A stretch of 64,000 bases of DNA from NCBI RefSeq assembly GCF_037023725.1, contig NZ_CP146077.1, forward strand, positions 4,005,001-4,069,000, given 5' to 3'. Positions within the stretch are counted from its first letter, which is position 1, and each line of letters begins with the position of its first letter. Of the stretch, positions 44,790 to 53,861 are shown in pieces. Under the pieces are notes generated by a model that saw only the letters and a program-made list of their open reading frames with translations, did not search any database and was not told the DNA's origin. This DNA comes from Pseudomonas bubulae (GTDB taxonomy: Bacteria > Pseudomonadota > Gammaproteobacteria > Pseudomonadales > Pseudomonadaceae). The translations under genes were made by a program, and so were the position numbers.

Positions 44790-46566
44790 CGGCATTGATC
44801 CACTCTTTTACTACCTGGGCCACACGGCCCGGATCTTCTGCGACCAGACTCTTGATTGCATTCAACTGCGCGTCATAGCCTTCGCTGGGGCTTGGCAACA
44901 TGATGCTTTGCGGGCCGCCAAGGCTGACACGGTCGTTGGCCAGCTCGCCATCCAGACCGCCCAGGCCGCCCATCTCGGCATCACTGCCAATACCGGCCAC
45001 CTGCTTGTTGCGGCCGTGACCGGTGATGTTGTTGAGCACCGGGCGCAACACACCGAACACCAGCACCAGAATGAACAGCACGCCGAGCACTTGCTTGACC
45101 ACATCCCAGAACCAGGGCTGGGAATAGAACGGGATATCGGCAATCACTTCACCCCGCTCGGTGGAGAACGGCACATTGATCACGCTGACGCTGTCGCCAC
45201 GGCTGGCATCGAAGCCCACGGCGTCCTGCACCAGACGGGTAAAGCGCGCCAGCTGATCGGTGGTCCATGGCACCTGGGTGATTTCACCGTTGGCCGGGTT
45301 GACGCTGATCTTGTCGTCGATCACCACCGCCACCGACAGGCGATTGACCCTGCCCTGCTGCTGTTTGGTGTGGCTGATGGAGCGGTCAAGCTCGAAGTTG
45401 CGGGTCGACTGCGAACGTTTGTCGGCCGGGTACGGCGCCAGCATTGGCTGGCCGGTGCCCGGATCCATGATTTGCTGGCCGTTGGCATCGAGCAACGGCT
45501 GGCCCGGCTGGATCATCCCCGCCCCGCCAGCAGCTCCCTGGCCGGTTTGCTGCGGTGCGCTGGCCGGGCTCGGCGGTTGATTGCTCAGGGCCCCCGGCAC
45601 ACCTTGCGGGCCGTTGCTGGCAGTACGCTGCTCGCTGGTCGATTGCTCGCTGCGCAGGGCTGGCTGGTCTGGGTTGAACTGCTCGGAGGTGGACTCGACC
45701 GCACTGAAATCAACATCGGCCGACACTTCGGCCTTGTAGCGGTCATTGCCCAGCACCGGCTGCAGAATGTTGTGCACGCGCTGGGTAAGCATGCCTTCCA
45801 TGCGGCGACTGTAGTCGAACTGCTTGCCGGCCATGGTCAGCTCGGAATTTTCACCCTGATCCGACAGCAGATTGCCTTTTTGGTCGACCACGGTGATCTG
45901 CGACTTGCTCAACTCGGGCACGCTGGTAGCCACCAGGTTGACGATCGCCAGCACCTGCCCAGGCTCCAGTGAGCGGCCCGAGTACAGCTCTACCAGTACC
46001 GAAGCGCTGGGTTTGCGCTCATCACGGACAAACACCGAGCTTTTCGGAATGGCCAGGTGAACCCGCGCGCCCTTGACGTTGTTGAGGCTGGAAATGGTCC
46101 GTGCCAGCTCGCCTTCAAGCCCACGACGATAGCGTGTGGCCTCCATAAACTGGCTGGTGCCCAGGCCCTGGTCCTTGTCGAGAATCTCGAAACCGATATT
46201 GCCGTCGGTGGGCGTCACGCCTGCGGCGGCCAGTTTGAGGCGGGCACGGGAGACGTCATCGGCCTTGACCAGCAAGGCGCCAGAATTAGGTTCGACGGTG
46301 TAGGCAATGTCTGCAGCGGCCAGGGTTTCCATGACCTGCTTGGCATCCATACCGGCCAGGCTGCCGTACAGCGGCCGGTAGTCGGGTTGCTGGGACCACA
46401 GCACCACGGCAAAACCGATCGCCACGCTCGCCGCCAGACCGACCATCAGGCCGACCTGACGCAGCATGGTCATGTCGCCCAGATTGTCGAGAAAGGTCAG
46501 GCCAAACAGCGGTTTGCCGCCTGCGCCTGCTTTGGCCGGAACGTTATCCGGGAGTGCATCTGCCAT
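44782..46566 (-). CDS. fliF: MS-ring protein FliF
   Basis: A 594-residue membrane ring protein. It has an N-terminal membrane helix (about 35-57), ring-building motifs (RALEGELARTISSLNNVKGARVHLAIP), a variable Gln/Pro/Ser-rich periplasmic region (about 310-365), a second membrane helix (about 475-495) and the C-terminal cytoplasmic peptide that binds FliG (AINAIKSLVAEDPGRVAQVVKEWI-type). It is the foundation on which export gate, C-ring and rod assemble. Confidence 0.97.
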   Translation of the reverse strand: MADALPDNVPAKAGAGGKPLFGLTFLDNLGDMTMLRQVGLMVGLAASVAIGFAVVLWSQQPDYRPLYGSLAGMDAKQVMETLAAADIAYTVEPNSGALLVKADDVSRARLKLAAAGVTPTDGNIGFEILDKDQGLGTSQFMEATRYRRGLEGELARTISSLNNVKGARVHLAIPKSSVFVRDERKPSASVLVELYSGRSLEPGQVLAIVNLVATSVPELSKSQITVVDQKGNLLSDQGENSELTMAGKQFDYSRRMEGMLTQRVHNILQPVLGNDRYKAEVSADVDFSAVESTSEQFNPDQPALRSEQSTSEQRTASNGPQGVPGALSNQPPSPASAPQQTGQGAAGGAGMIQPGQPLLDANGQQIMDPGTGQPMLAPYPADKRSQSTRNFELDRSISHTKQQQGRVNRLSVAVVIDDKISVNPANGEITQVPWTTDQLARFTRLVQDAVGFDASRGDSVSVINVPFSTERGEVIADIPFYSQPWFWDVVKQVLGVLFILVLVFGVLRPVLNNITGHGRNKQVAGIGSDAEMGGLGGLDGELANDRVSLGGPQSIMLPSPSEGYDAQLNAIKSLVAEDPGRVAQVVKEWINADE

Positions 46567-46581
46567 GACTTGATATCGCCC

Positions 46582-46914
46582 TTAAACCGGCATCTGCATG
46601 ATGTCTTGGTAAGCCTGAACCAGCTTGTTACGTACTTGGGTCAAGGCCTGAAAGGAAACGCTGGCCTTCTGGGAGGCGATCATCACGTCAGTCAGGTCGA
46701 CACCGCTTTTACCGATCTCGAACGCGTTGGACAGCTGACTCGACGCCTGCTGGGTTTCGCTGACCTTGTTGATCGCATTACCGAGCATGTCGGAGAAGCT
46801 GCTGGCACCCGCTTCGGGAGCGGCCTGCACAGCCGATTTCGGTTGTGCCATGGCGTCCATCTGCATGGCCCGCATGTCCAACATCAATCGATTAAATTCA
46901 ATACCTTGGCTCAT
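46582..46914 (-). CDS. fliE: MS-ring/rod junction protein FliE
   Basis: A 110-residue exported protein that joins the MS ring to the rod. It shows [25 protein letters not shown] and the C-terminal [34 protein letters not shown], the hallmark of FliE. It is the first gene of the fliEFGHIJ operon and has a sigma-54 promoter 60-75 bases upstream. Confidence 0.96.
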   Translation of the reverse strand: MSQGIEFNRLMLDMRAMQMDAMAQPKSAVQAAPEAGASSFSDMLGNAINKVSETQQASSQLSNAFEIGKSGVDLTDVMIASQKASVSFQALTQVRNKLVQAYQDIMQMPV

Positions 46915-46974
46915 GGACCAGTGCCTCCGACGACCCGCATTTTTTTGACACTTTCACAGCGCATATTGAGGTGT

Positions 46975-46990
46975 AGCAACAAGGGTGCCA
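46975..46990 (-). promoter_or_regulatory. Sigma-54 promoter of the fliE operon
   Basis: Minus-strand TGGCAC-N5-TTGCT is an exact match to the sigma-54 consensus with correct ten-base spacing between GG and GC. It lies about 60 bases upstream of fliE and would be activated by FleR/FleQ. Confidence 0.88.
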
Positions 46991-47050
46991 GCTCCTTGCC
47001 GTTTTATAACAATTAACGTTACAAAACGTCGCAGACAAGGATAACACCTG

Positions 47051-47145
47051 CCCCTGCGGGAGCGGGCTTGCCCGCGATTTAATCGACGCGGTGAATCAGG
47101 CGCTGCGCGGTGATGCCTTCGCGGGCAAGCCCGCTCCCACAGGGG
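47051..47145. repeat. REP pair between fliE and fleR
   Basis: Two inverted REP units (CCCCTGCGGGAGCGGGCTTG type at 47051-47079 and its complement at about 47119-47145) separate the fleR end from the fliE promoter. The outer arms CCCCTG/CAGGGG extend the pairing. They mark the transcript boundary of fleSR. Confidence 0.85.
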
Positions 47146-47158
47146 TTTAGTGACGCTC

Positions 47159-48550
47159 TCAGGTGGCAGCAAACAAATAAGCCTCAACATCCATCCCCGC
47201 ATCACGCATTTGCGCCAGCTTGTAGCGCAAGGTGCGCGGGCTGATGCCCAGACGCTCGGAAGCTTCCTTGCGTCGCCCGCGCTCGGCACGCAAGGTGTCG
47301 ATAATCATCTGGAACTCACGCCGGCGCAGATCATCGCCCAAGCCGCCCGCCGACTCCACAACTTCCACCGCCAGCGGCTCAGGGCGCGTCAATGGCGGCA
47401 AAGGTGCACAGGCCACAGGCCCGGCCAGGCAAAAATCTGCCGCCTCGATCAAGCCGCGCTGCTGCAAGATCAGCGCCCGTTGAATCGCGTTATCCAGTTC
47501 GCGCACGTTGCCCGGCCACGGGTATGCACTCAGGCACGCCTTGGCATCGGGCGAAAACCCTACAGCAGTGTGCTTCATTTTGCTGATGTGTTTGGCCAGC
47601 AGCCGCTCTGCCAGCGGCAGGATATCGGCGATGCGCTCACGCAACGGCCTCCAGGCCAGGGGGAATACCGAAAGGCGGTAGTACAGATCTTCGCGAAAAC
47701 GCCCCGCTGCCACCTCCCCCGCCAGTTCGCGGTTGGTGGTGGCGACAACACGGATATCCAGCGCAACCGGCTTGCGCCCGCCCACCCGTTCAACTTCGCG
47801 CTCTTGCAATACGCGCAGCAGCTTGGCCTGCAAACCCAAGGGCATTTCGGAAATTTCATCCAGCAGCAAGGTGCCGCCATCAGCCTGCTCGAACTTGCCG
47901 GCCTGGGCGGCAATGGCGCCGGTGAAGGCGCCTTTTTCATGACCAAACAGGGTCGCCTCGAGCATATTGTCGGGGATCGCCGCACAATTGATCGCCACAA
48001 ACGGCCGATCCACCCGATGGGAATGCTGGTGGATATAACGCGCCAGCACCTCTTTGCCAGTGCCCGACTCGCCCGAGATCAGTACCGTGGCATCACTGCG
48101 CGCCACCCGTGCCGCCAGCTCCAGCAACTGTGCGCTGGCCGGTTCCACCGCCACCGGCCCTTCGCTGTCGGCCACGCCGAGGCTGCCCAGAGCATGGCGG
48201 GCCACCAGATCGAGCAAGGCTTTGGGCTCGAACGGCTTGACCAGATAATCCACCGCCCCTTCACGCATGGCATCCACCGCCCGCTCCACCGCACCGTGAG
48301 CCGTCATCAGCAGCACCGGCAATTGCGGCTGGCAGGCGCGCAGGCGGGCCAGCAACTGATGGCCATCCATACCGGGCATATTGACGTCACTGATCACCAG
48401 GCTGAACGGCTCCAGCATCACCGCAGCCAGGGCTTCTTCCCCCGAACAGACGGCGCGAAAACCGTGACCTGCCAGCAACAGTGTGTCTGCCAGGGCCTCA
48501 CGCAACGCATGGTCGTCCTCGACCAACAGCACGTTAATTCGCATCACCAT
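47159..48550 (-). CDS. fleR: Sigma-54-dependent response regulator FleR
   Basis: A 463-residue NtrC-type activator of mid-tier flagellar genes. The receiver (1-125) has the acceptor Asp in LVISDVNMPGMDG. The AAA+ domain (about 145-375) shows Walker A GESGTGKE, the sigma-54 contact loop GAFTGA and Walker B GGTLLLDEI. The C-terminal Fis-like helix-turn-helix is RRKEASERLGISPRTLRYKL. ATG 48550 overlaps the fleS stop and has GGAGG seven bases upstream. Confidence 0.96.
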   Translation of the reverse strand: MVMRINVLLVEDDHALREALADTLLLAGHGFRAVCSGEEALAAVMLEPFSLVISDVNMPGMDGHQLLARLRACQPQLPVLLMTAHGAVERAVDAMREGAVDYLVKPFEPKALLDLVARHALGSLGVADSEGPVAVEPASAQLLELAARVARSDATVLISGESGTGKEVLARYIHQHSHRVDRPFVAINCAAIPDNMLEATLFGHEKGAFTGAIAAQAGKFEQADGGTLLLDEISEMPLGLQAKLLRVLQEREVERVGGRKPVALDIRVVATTNRELAGEVAAGRFREDLYYRLSVFPLAWRPLRERIADILPLAERLLAKHISKMKHTAVGFSPDAKACLSAYPWPGNVRELDNAIQRALILQQRGLIEAADFCLAGPVACAPLPPLTRPEPLAVEVVESAGGLGDDLRRREFQMIIDTLRAERGRRKEASERLGISPRTLRYKLAQMRDAGMDVEAYLFAAT

Positions 48551-49668
48551 CAGTTTGCCTCCGCTACAACGGGAATCAGCGGCAAGCTGAGCAAGGCACA
48601 GGTGCCACGCCCCAGCCGCGAACGTAATTGCAATTGCCCCTGGTGCGCACGCACCACGGCATTGACCACCGCGAGGCCCAGACCTGTACCAGTGGCCTTG
48701 GTGGTGAAAAACGGCTCGCCCAGGCGCGCCAGCACTTGCGGCTCAATGCCACTGCCGTTGTCGCTGACACACACCCTTAAACTGTTGTCGCGGCGATACA
48801 GATGCACCTTGAGCCGCACCTGTGGCGTACCGGCTTGCAGGGCGTTTTCGATCAGGTTGAGCAGCGCGCCGACCAGGGTGTCGCGATTGCACAGCAACTG
48901 CCCCGTGTAGGCATCGCACTGCCAGCGGATCGCCACACCCTGCACATGGGTTTGCGCGGCGGCTTGCAGGGCCTGCATCAATACTTTGGGGGTGACCCTG
49001 TCCGTAAGCGGCAGTTCGCCACGCGCAAATACCAGCATGTCGCGCACCTGATGCTCCAGCTCGTGCAGGCGCTCCTTGAGACGCCCGGCGAAGCGCTGCT
49101 GGGTTTCCACCGGCAGCGCCTGCTCGGTGAGATGACTGGCGTAGATCAGCGCCGCCGACAGCGGCGTACGAATCTGGTGGGCCAGGGAAGCAACCATGCG
49201 CCCCAGAGACGACAGGCGCTCATGGCGGGCGAGCTGGTCTTGCAGGCGCCGGGTTTCTGTCAGGTCATTGAGCAACACCAGTTGCCCGGGCTCAGGGTCA
49301 AGCGAACGGGTGGCAATCGACAGGCGCCGACCGTCCTTGAGCGATACTTCGTGGCCGTCGTCTTCCCGAGGTGCAAAACAGCGGGCAATCACATGGCGCC
49401 ACAACTCGCCTTCCAGCGGCAGGCCCAACAGCTCGCAGGCTGCGGGGTTGGCCTCGCGCACGTGACCACGATCATCAATCACGATGATCCCGCCTGGGAG
49501 CAGATCGAGCAGGTGTTGCAAGCGATTGGCCAGCCGCTCTTTCTCTGCAAGCTCGGCCATGCGCTGCGCACTGACCACTGCCAGCTCGCCGGTCAGCTCC
49601 GAGACGCGGGCTTCCAGCAGACTGTAGGGATCGGGGGCCGAGGACAACTGGACGGCGGCTTGAGGCAT
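48550..49668 (-). CDS. fleS: Flagellar sensor histidine kinase FleS
   Basis: A 372-residue soluble kinase: coiled coil (about 18-52), PAS domain (about 50-150; LLPGGIIVIDDRGHVREANPAACELLG), H-box SLAHQIRTPLSAALIY and HATPase domain (NLIENALQAG, DNGSGIEP, GTGLGLAVV). No membrane segments are evident, so it senses an internal cue, probably the state of basal-body assembly. Partner of FleR, translationally coupled. Confidence 0.95.
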   Translation of the reverse strand: MPQAAVQLSSAPDPYSLLEARVSELTGELAVVSAQRMAELAEKERLANRLQHLLDLLPGGIIVIDDRGHVREANPAACELLGLPLEGELWRHVIARCFAPREDDGHEVSLKDGRRLSIATRSLDPEPGQLVLLNDLTETRRLQDQLARHERLSSLGRMVASLAHQIRTPLSAALIYASHLTEQALPVETQQRFAGRLKERLHELEHQVRDMLVFARGELPLTDRVTPKVLMQALQAAAQTHVQGVAIRWQCDAYTGQLLCNRDTLVGALLNLIENALQAGTPQVRLKVHLYRRDNSLRVCVSDNGSGIEPQVLARLGEPFFTTKATGTGLGLAVVNAVVRAHQGQLQLRSRLGRGTCALLSLPLIPVVAEAN

Positions 49669-49720
49669 GGGGCGTACTCGCTGGGCTGACCGTCATAAAA
49701 CGGTCCGTTACACCAAGCGA

Positions 49721-49736
49721 AGCAATACCCGTGCCT
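49721..49736 (-). promoter_or_regulatory. Sigma-54 promoter of fleSR
   Basis: Minus-strand AGGCACG-N4-TTGCT matches the sigma-54 consensus except for the first base, with GG and GC correctly spaced. It lies about 55 bases upstream of the fleS ATG. FleQ is the known activator of fleSR in Pseudomonas. Confidence 0.83.
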
Positions 49737-49778
49737 GAATAGCTAACACAAGCGAACCGCTATGCAAGCCCCGACTTA

Positions 49779-49865
49779 TGTGGGAGCGGGCTTGCTCGCG
49801 ATTTGGGCGCCTCGCAGTGTCAGGAATAACGCGGTGATGCTATCGCGAGCAAGCCCGCTCCCACA
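49779..49865. repeat. REP pair between fleS and fleQ
   Basis: Inverted REP units TGTGGGAGCGGGCTTGCTCGCGA (49779-49801) and complement (49843-49865) enclose a 41-bp spacer. They start 11 bases beyond the fleQ stop and separate fleQ from the fleS promoter. Confidence 0.87.
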
Positions 49866-49875
49866 AAGTCACGCG

Positions 49876-51357
49876 TCAATCATCCGCCTGCTCTTCACCT
49901 TCGCGACGGCTCATGCCGTACTTGCGCATTTTTTCCACCAGGGTGGTACGACGAATCCGCAGACGCTCTGCCGCCCGCGCAACGATGCCGTTGGCGTCAT
50001 CCAGTGCCTGCTGGATCAAACCCTGCTCCAGCCCGCCCAGGTAGTCCTTGAGGTCCAGGCCTTCCGGCGGCAGCATCGCATTGGCGCTGGCCACGAAGTC
50101 CGTTGTGGCATTGTTGATCGCCACACGCTCTTCCATATCGCTGCGCAGGCTGTCGACCAGTTGCTCGTCCTCGTCATCCACGTAGCGGAATTTTTTCGGC
50201 AGCTCAACAACGCCAATCACCCCGTACGGATGCATGATCGCCATGCGCTCCACCAGGTTGGCCAGCTCGCGAACGTTGCCCGGCCATGCATGACGGCACA
50301 ACGACATGATGGCGGCGGAATTGAAGCGGATCGAACCGCGTTTTTCGTGCTCCATGCGCGAAATCAGCTCGTTCATCAGCAACGGAATATCTTCGACCCG
50401 CTCACGCAGCGGTGCCATTTCAATCGGGAATACGTTGAGGCGGTAGTACAGGTCTTCGCGGAAGGCGCCGACTTCAATCATGCTTTCAAGGTTTTTGTGG
50501 GTGGCGGCAATGATCCGCACATCGGCACACTGGGTCTTGTTGCTGCCCACACGCTCAAATGTACGTTCCTGCAACACACGCAACAGCTTGACCTGCATCG
50601 GCAGCGGCATATCGCCGATTTCGTCGAGGAACAGCGTGCCGCCATTGGCCAGTTCAAAACGCCCGGCACGACTGGTGATGGCCCCGGTAAAGGCGCCCTT
50701 CTCATGGCCAAACAGCTCGCTTTCCAGCAGCTCGGCAGGAATCGCCCCACAGTTGACCGGCACAAACGGCGCATCGCGACGCTTGGAATGGTAATGCAGA
50801 TTGCGCGCCACCACTTCCTTGCCGGTGCCGGACTCGCCGAGGATCAGCACGCTGGCATCGGTATCGGCCACTTGCTGCATCATCTGGCGCACATGCTGGA
50901 TCGCCCTGCTGGTACCGACCAGGCTGCGGAACAGGTTGGGCTCACGATGACGGCCGCGCTCGCGGGCCTGGTCATACATCTCGCGATAGACCTGGGCACG
51001 GTGCAGGGAATCAAGCAATTTGCTGTAGCTGGGGGGCATTTCGAGGCTGGACAACACCCGGCGGCGCTGGTCTTCAGGCAGGTCGAGAGAAGAAACTTCA
51101 CCTAAAAGCATGATCGGCAGGAACTCATCCCACGCGGCCAGTGTCTTAAGCAGTCCTGATAAGCCACCGGCAGTACTCACGGTGCCGACCAGCACGCAAA
51201 GCACTTCGCGACTGGACGGCAAGGCACTGACAGCCTGCTCCCATTCGTGGCTGGGGCTGGTCAGATTTTCTTCGCCAAGAAAATTCAGGATCACCGCCAA
51301 ATCACGGCGGCGGACGCTATCGTCATCGATCAGCAGGATTTTGGTTTCACGCCACAT
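49876..51357 (-). CDS. fleQ: Master flagellar regulator FleQ
   Basis: A 493-residue AAA+ activator at the top of the flagellar cascade that also binds c-di-GMP and represses or activates exopolysaccharide genes. The N-terminal REC-like domain (1-125) keeps DDD at the start, but the usual acceptor Asp is replaced around [12 protein letters not shown], as in known FleQ. The AAA+ core has [14 protein letters not shown] and [13 protein letters not shown]. The C-terminal HTH is [21 protein letters not shown]. Confidence 0.97.
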   Translation of the reverse strand: MWRETKILLIDDDSVRRRDLAVILNFLGEENLTSPSHEWEQAVSALPSSREVLCVLVGTVSTAGGLSGLLKTLAAWDEFLPIMLLGEVSSLDLPEDQRRRVLSSLEMPPSYSKLLDSLHRAQVYREMYDQARERGRHREPNLFRSLVGTSRAIQHVRQMMQQVADTDASVLILGESGTGKEVVARNLHYHSKRRDAPFVPVNCGAIPAELLESELFGHEKGAFTGAITSRAGRFELANGGTLFLDEIGDMPLPMQVKLLRVLQERTFERVGSNKTQCADVRIIAATHKNLESMIEVGAFREDLYYRLNVFPIEMAPLRERVEDIPLLMNELISRMEHEKRGSIRFNSAAIMSLCRHAWPGNVRELANLVERMAIMHPYGVIGVVELPKKFRYVDDEDEQLVDSLRSDMEERVAINNATTDFVASANAMLPPEGLDLKDYLGGLEQGLIQQALDDANGIVARAAERLRIRRTTLVEKMRKYGMSRREGEEQADD

Positions 51358-51445
51358 GCAATAGCAACTTCCCTAGTCAACTCAATGCCCCGGATGGCAG
51401 GACATATGTAGACGTCCTAACCCTGTTGGATATCTAAGACGACTG

Positions 51446-51474
51446 AATACAGAATAACGTGCTAGTTAAGTCAA
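51446..51474 (-). promoter_or_regulatory. Candidate sigma-70 promoter of fleQ
   Basis: Minus-strand TTGACT (51474-51469) and TGTATT (51451-51446) are separated by 17 bases, about 90 bases upstream of fleQ. The -35 is good and the -10 partial. FleQ transcription is known to be sigma-70 dependent in Pseudomonas. Confidence 0.5.
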
Positions 51475-51537
51475 AAAACTGTGCCGAGTCAAATTTATGG
51501 CGGTTTAAAACGCAATTAACCACATATTCTTTAGGCC

Positions 51538-51831
51538 TTAACCGAATAGATGGTAAACCTTTGACGCATTTTTTGCTTGGTTGATCTGCCCCATCTGCTC
51601 AACGACCGCCTGGCGCTCATCAGTAGCCGCCTCCAGCAACATGCGATACACCACCAATAACCCCTCCAGATTTTCGCGCAAAACAGCCTCGTCCAGTGGC
51701 GCTTCGTCCAGCACATTCTCGACACACACCCGGCAGGCCGAATCCAGCTCGCCGATGGCATCCCAGTTGCGCTCGGCCAGGGCATCAATCAGCGCTTCGC
51801 GGGTTTCCTGAATACGTTGCAGTTGGCTCAT
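51538..51831 (-). CDS. fliT: FliT-like flagellar chaperone (FleP)
   Basis: A 97-residue helical protein (QLQRIQETREALIDALAERNWDAIGELDSAC) placed after fliS, where pseudomonads carry a FliT/FleP-type gene. FliT proteins are export chaperones for the cap protein FliD. The ATG at 51831 has GAGGAG upstream and overlaps nothing; fliS ends 16 bases away. Sequence conservation in this family is low, so the assignment relies mostly on position and size. Confidence 0.75.
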   Translation of the reverse strand: MSQLQRIQETREALIDALAERNWDAIGELDSACRVCVENVLDEAPLDEAVLRENLEGLLVVYRMLLEAATDERQAVVEQMGQINQAKNASKVYHLFG

Positions 51832-51847
51832 GACGCACTCCTCTGGC

Positions 51848-52237
51848 TTATTGCGGGGCGATGGCATCCCAACCACTTTTTACAGTGATCAGCAGGCGCG
51901 CCACTTCATCGATGATTTCCGGGTCGTTCTTGGCATTGGCCAGGGTCAGGCGCACGGCCATGTACTCGTACAGGCTGTCCAGTTGCTCCAGCGCGGCCTT
52001 GTCATCGGTCTTTTCTTCATCCAGGCCCTGACGCAGGCCGGTGATGATATCGATGGCCTTGGTAATCAGCATGGCCTTCTGCGGGATATCACCACGGCTC
52101 ATCGCGCCCTTGGCCTGGGCCATACGGTCCAGGCCGCCTTCCATCAGCATCTGAATCAGACGATGGGGGCTGGCTTCGGAAATTTGAGCGTGGGAATTAA
52201 CCTTCTGATACTGACGAAGGGCGCGCATCGGGTTCAT
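51848..52237 (-). CDS. fliS: Flagellin chaperone FliS
   Basis: A 129-residue four-helix export chaperone that keeps FliC unpolymerised in the cytoplasm and delivers it to FlhA. The MRALRQYQKVNSHAQISEASPHRLIQMLMEG start and LDSLYEYMAVRLTLAN helix are characteristic. It is downstream of fliD, 96 bp away. Confidence 0.95.
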   Translation of the reverse strand: MNPMRALRQYQKVNSHAQISEASPHRLIQMLMEGGLDRMAQAKGAMSRGDIPQKAMLITKAIDIITGLRQGLDEEKTDDKAALEQLDSLYEYMAVRLTLANAKNDPEIIDEVARLLITVKSGWDAIAPQ

Positions 52238-52333
52238 GTTTCTACCTCATTACGGTGTCAGGCAAAAATGACTGGTTCTTGATTTTTATATCGACCGAGC
52301 TGCCGGAAGCTTTAGCGGTGAGGCTCAGTGCGA

Positions 52334-53701
52334 TCAGGTTGTTTTAGGGTTATTAAGCGAATTCAGAGTAGTCATGACGCTGGAACTTGTGGCATTGAGC
52401 TGGGCAACCAGTGTATCCATCGCGTTGTATTTGGCAGAGAGAGTGGTTTGCAGCGTTTCCATACGGCGATCCAGATCCGCCTGCTGCGTCGTCAGGTCTG
52501 TCAGCTTGTTGTTGAGATCGCCGGTACGCTGAGTCAAGGTGCCAGCTGAGCCCACATACGAAGCCGTGGCTTTGGTCATCCGTGCTATCAGGCCCGTATC
52601 ACCGGTGAAAGTCTTGGCGATATCCATCGCACCCGTGGGTTTGGCGATTGCCTTGCTCCACGCCGCATCATCCAGAGTCAGCAGGCCCGTTTTGGCATCC
52701 GTCTTGACCCCCATCTGCGACAACCCCATGGTCGTTTCCGAAGCCGCGCCATTGAGCAACTCGCCACGCAAGCTGGACACCAACTGACGCATGGAAGCAT
52801 CGCCTGTCAGTGCGCCCGACATAGTGGTTGAGGAGTCCCCCGTGGCCGTGACCTTGGTTTGAGCATTGATGGTCGTCATCAATGCGTTGTAGGCCGTGAC
52901 GAAAGCCTGCACAGAGGTTTTCAACGTCGTGGAGCTGGCCGCAACCGTAATAGTAGTCGCCGCCTTGTCCCCGGCCAGAAGCTCGATCGTCACACCACTG
53001 ATGGCCGAGTCAACCTTGTTACTGGCGGACTCCATCTTCAAACCATCGATGGTGTAAATGGAGTTTTGCGGTTCAACCAGCGAGGTATATCCGTTCGCCA
53101 ACTCCGAATCGCCACCCATGGTGATCTCGGTATCCTTGCCCATCTTCGACGAGGTCAGTACCAGACGGGAACCACTGGCATCGGTCAATACGTTGGCACT
53201 AATACCCTTGTCCGACAACTGCGTGTTAATAGATTCACGCACTTGCTTCATGGTTGCACCAGGGGCGATGCTCACGTTGTAGTCAACACCAGATTGAGAA
53301 ATCTTCAACGTGGTGGCCTCGGTGCCGCTATTAACCACTGCTGAAGCACCCTTCTCGTACACCGGACTACTGACCTTCGACGCAGTGGCCAACTGCTCGA
53401 CTACTAGACTGTAAGTTCCGGTTGACGCCGTGGCATCAATGGTGACCTTGCTTTTTTTATCGTCTGAAGTTGTACCTGCCAAGCCGCTGAAGCTGGAAGG
53501 ATCCTTAAGTTTGTCGATGGCCGCACGATAAGAATCAAGAGCGCCCTTTACCGTACCCAGTGCCGACAGTTGCGTTGTCGTTTGCGTTTGCTGGGTAGTA
53601 ATTTGCGTCTGCTTGGGCGCTTTTTCCGCAGCGACCAACGCCTTCACAATGGACTGGGTATCAATACCCGAGCCGACACCGCTTACCGTTGAACTGGCCA
53701 T
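52334..53701 (-). CDS. fliD: Flagellar cap protein FliD
   Basis: A 455-residue filament cap protein. It has the N-terminal GVGSGIDTQSIVKALVAAEKAP motif, a flagellin-hook IN segment in the middle, and a C-terminal coiled region (RTGDLNNKLTDLTTQQADLDRRMETLQTTLSAKYNAMDTLVAQLN). It caps the growing filament and can bind mucin. The central domain is short and Thr/Ser rich compared with larger FliD proteins. Confidence 0.96.
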   Translation of the reverse strand: MASSTVSGVGSGIDTQSIVKALVAAEKAPKQTQITTQQTQTTTQLSALGTVKGALDSYRAAIDKLKDPSSFSGLAGTTSDDKKSKVTIDATASTGTYSLVVEQLATASKVSSPVYEKGASAVVNSGTEATTLKISQSGVDYNVSIAPGATMKQVRESINTQLSDKGISANVLTDASGSRLVLTSSKMGKDTEITMGGDSELANGYTSLVEPQNSIYTIDGLKMESASNKVDSAISGVTIELLAGDKAATTITVAASSTTLKTSVQAFVTAYNALMTTINAQTKVTATGDSSTTMSGALTGDASMRQLVSSLRGELLNGAASETTMGLSQMGVKTDAKTGLLTLDDAAWSKAIAKPTGAMDIAKTFTGDTGLIARMTKATASYVGSAGTLTQRTGDLNNKLTDLTTQQADLDRRMETLQTTLSAKYNAMDTLVAQLNATSSSVMTTLNSLNNPKTT

Positions 53702-53762
53702 CTTTATTCTCCTTTTACTGCCTGCCGTTTTATTGGCTAACTACACCTATCCAGTAGACAGC

Positions 53763-53778
53763 AACAAAATTCATGCCA
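53763..53778 (-). promoter_or_regulatory. Weak candidate sigma-54 promoter of fliD
   Basis: Minus-strand TGGCAT-N5-TTGTT has a good -24 element but GT instead of GC at -12, which usually weakens the site strongly. It is 60 bases upstream of fliD, where a FleQ/RpoN promoter is known in related species. I list it as a possibility only. Confidence 0.35.
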
Positions 53779-53812
53779 CCTCGGGCATTGGTATTCACCA
53801 AAAGCCTAAAAC

Positions 53813-53842
53813 ACAGAAGGGCGCGTAAACGCGCCCTTCTGT
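53813..53842 (-). terminator. Rho-independent terminator of fliC
   Basis: A perfect 13-bp GC-rich stem (ACAGAAGGGCGCG and complement) with the four-base loop TTTA, followed on the minus strand by GTTTTAGG. It starts 20 bases after the fliC stop and should end this highly expressed monocistronic message. Confidence 0.88.
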
Positions 53843-53861
53843 TTTCAAACCGTTGCCGTTA

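Noticed and set aside
49762..51105. Plus-strand open frame (447 codons) opposite fleQ
   Set aside because: It begins in a REP element and runs antisense to the conserved AAA+ domain of FleQ; no domain is seen in its translation.
50980..51357. Missing phosphorylation Asp in the FleQ receiver as an anomaly
   Set aside because: The REC-like domain of known FleQ proteins is already degenerate; it responds to FleN and c-di-GMP rather than phosphorylation.
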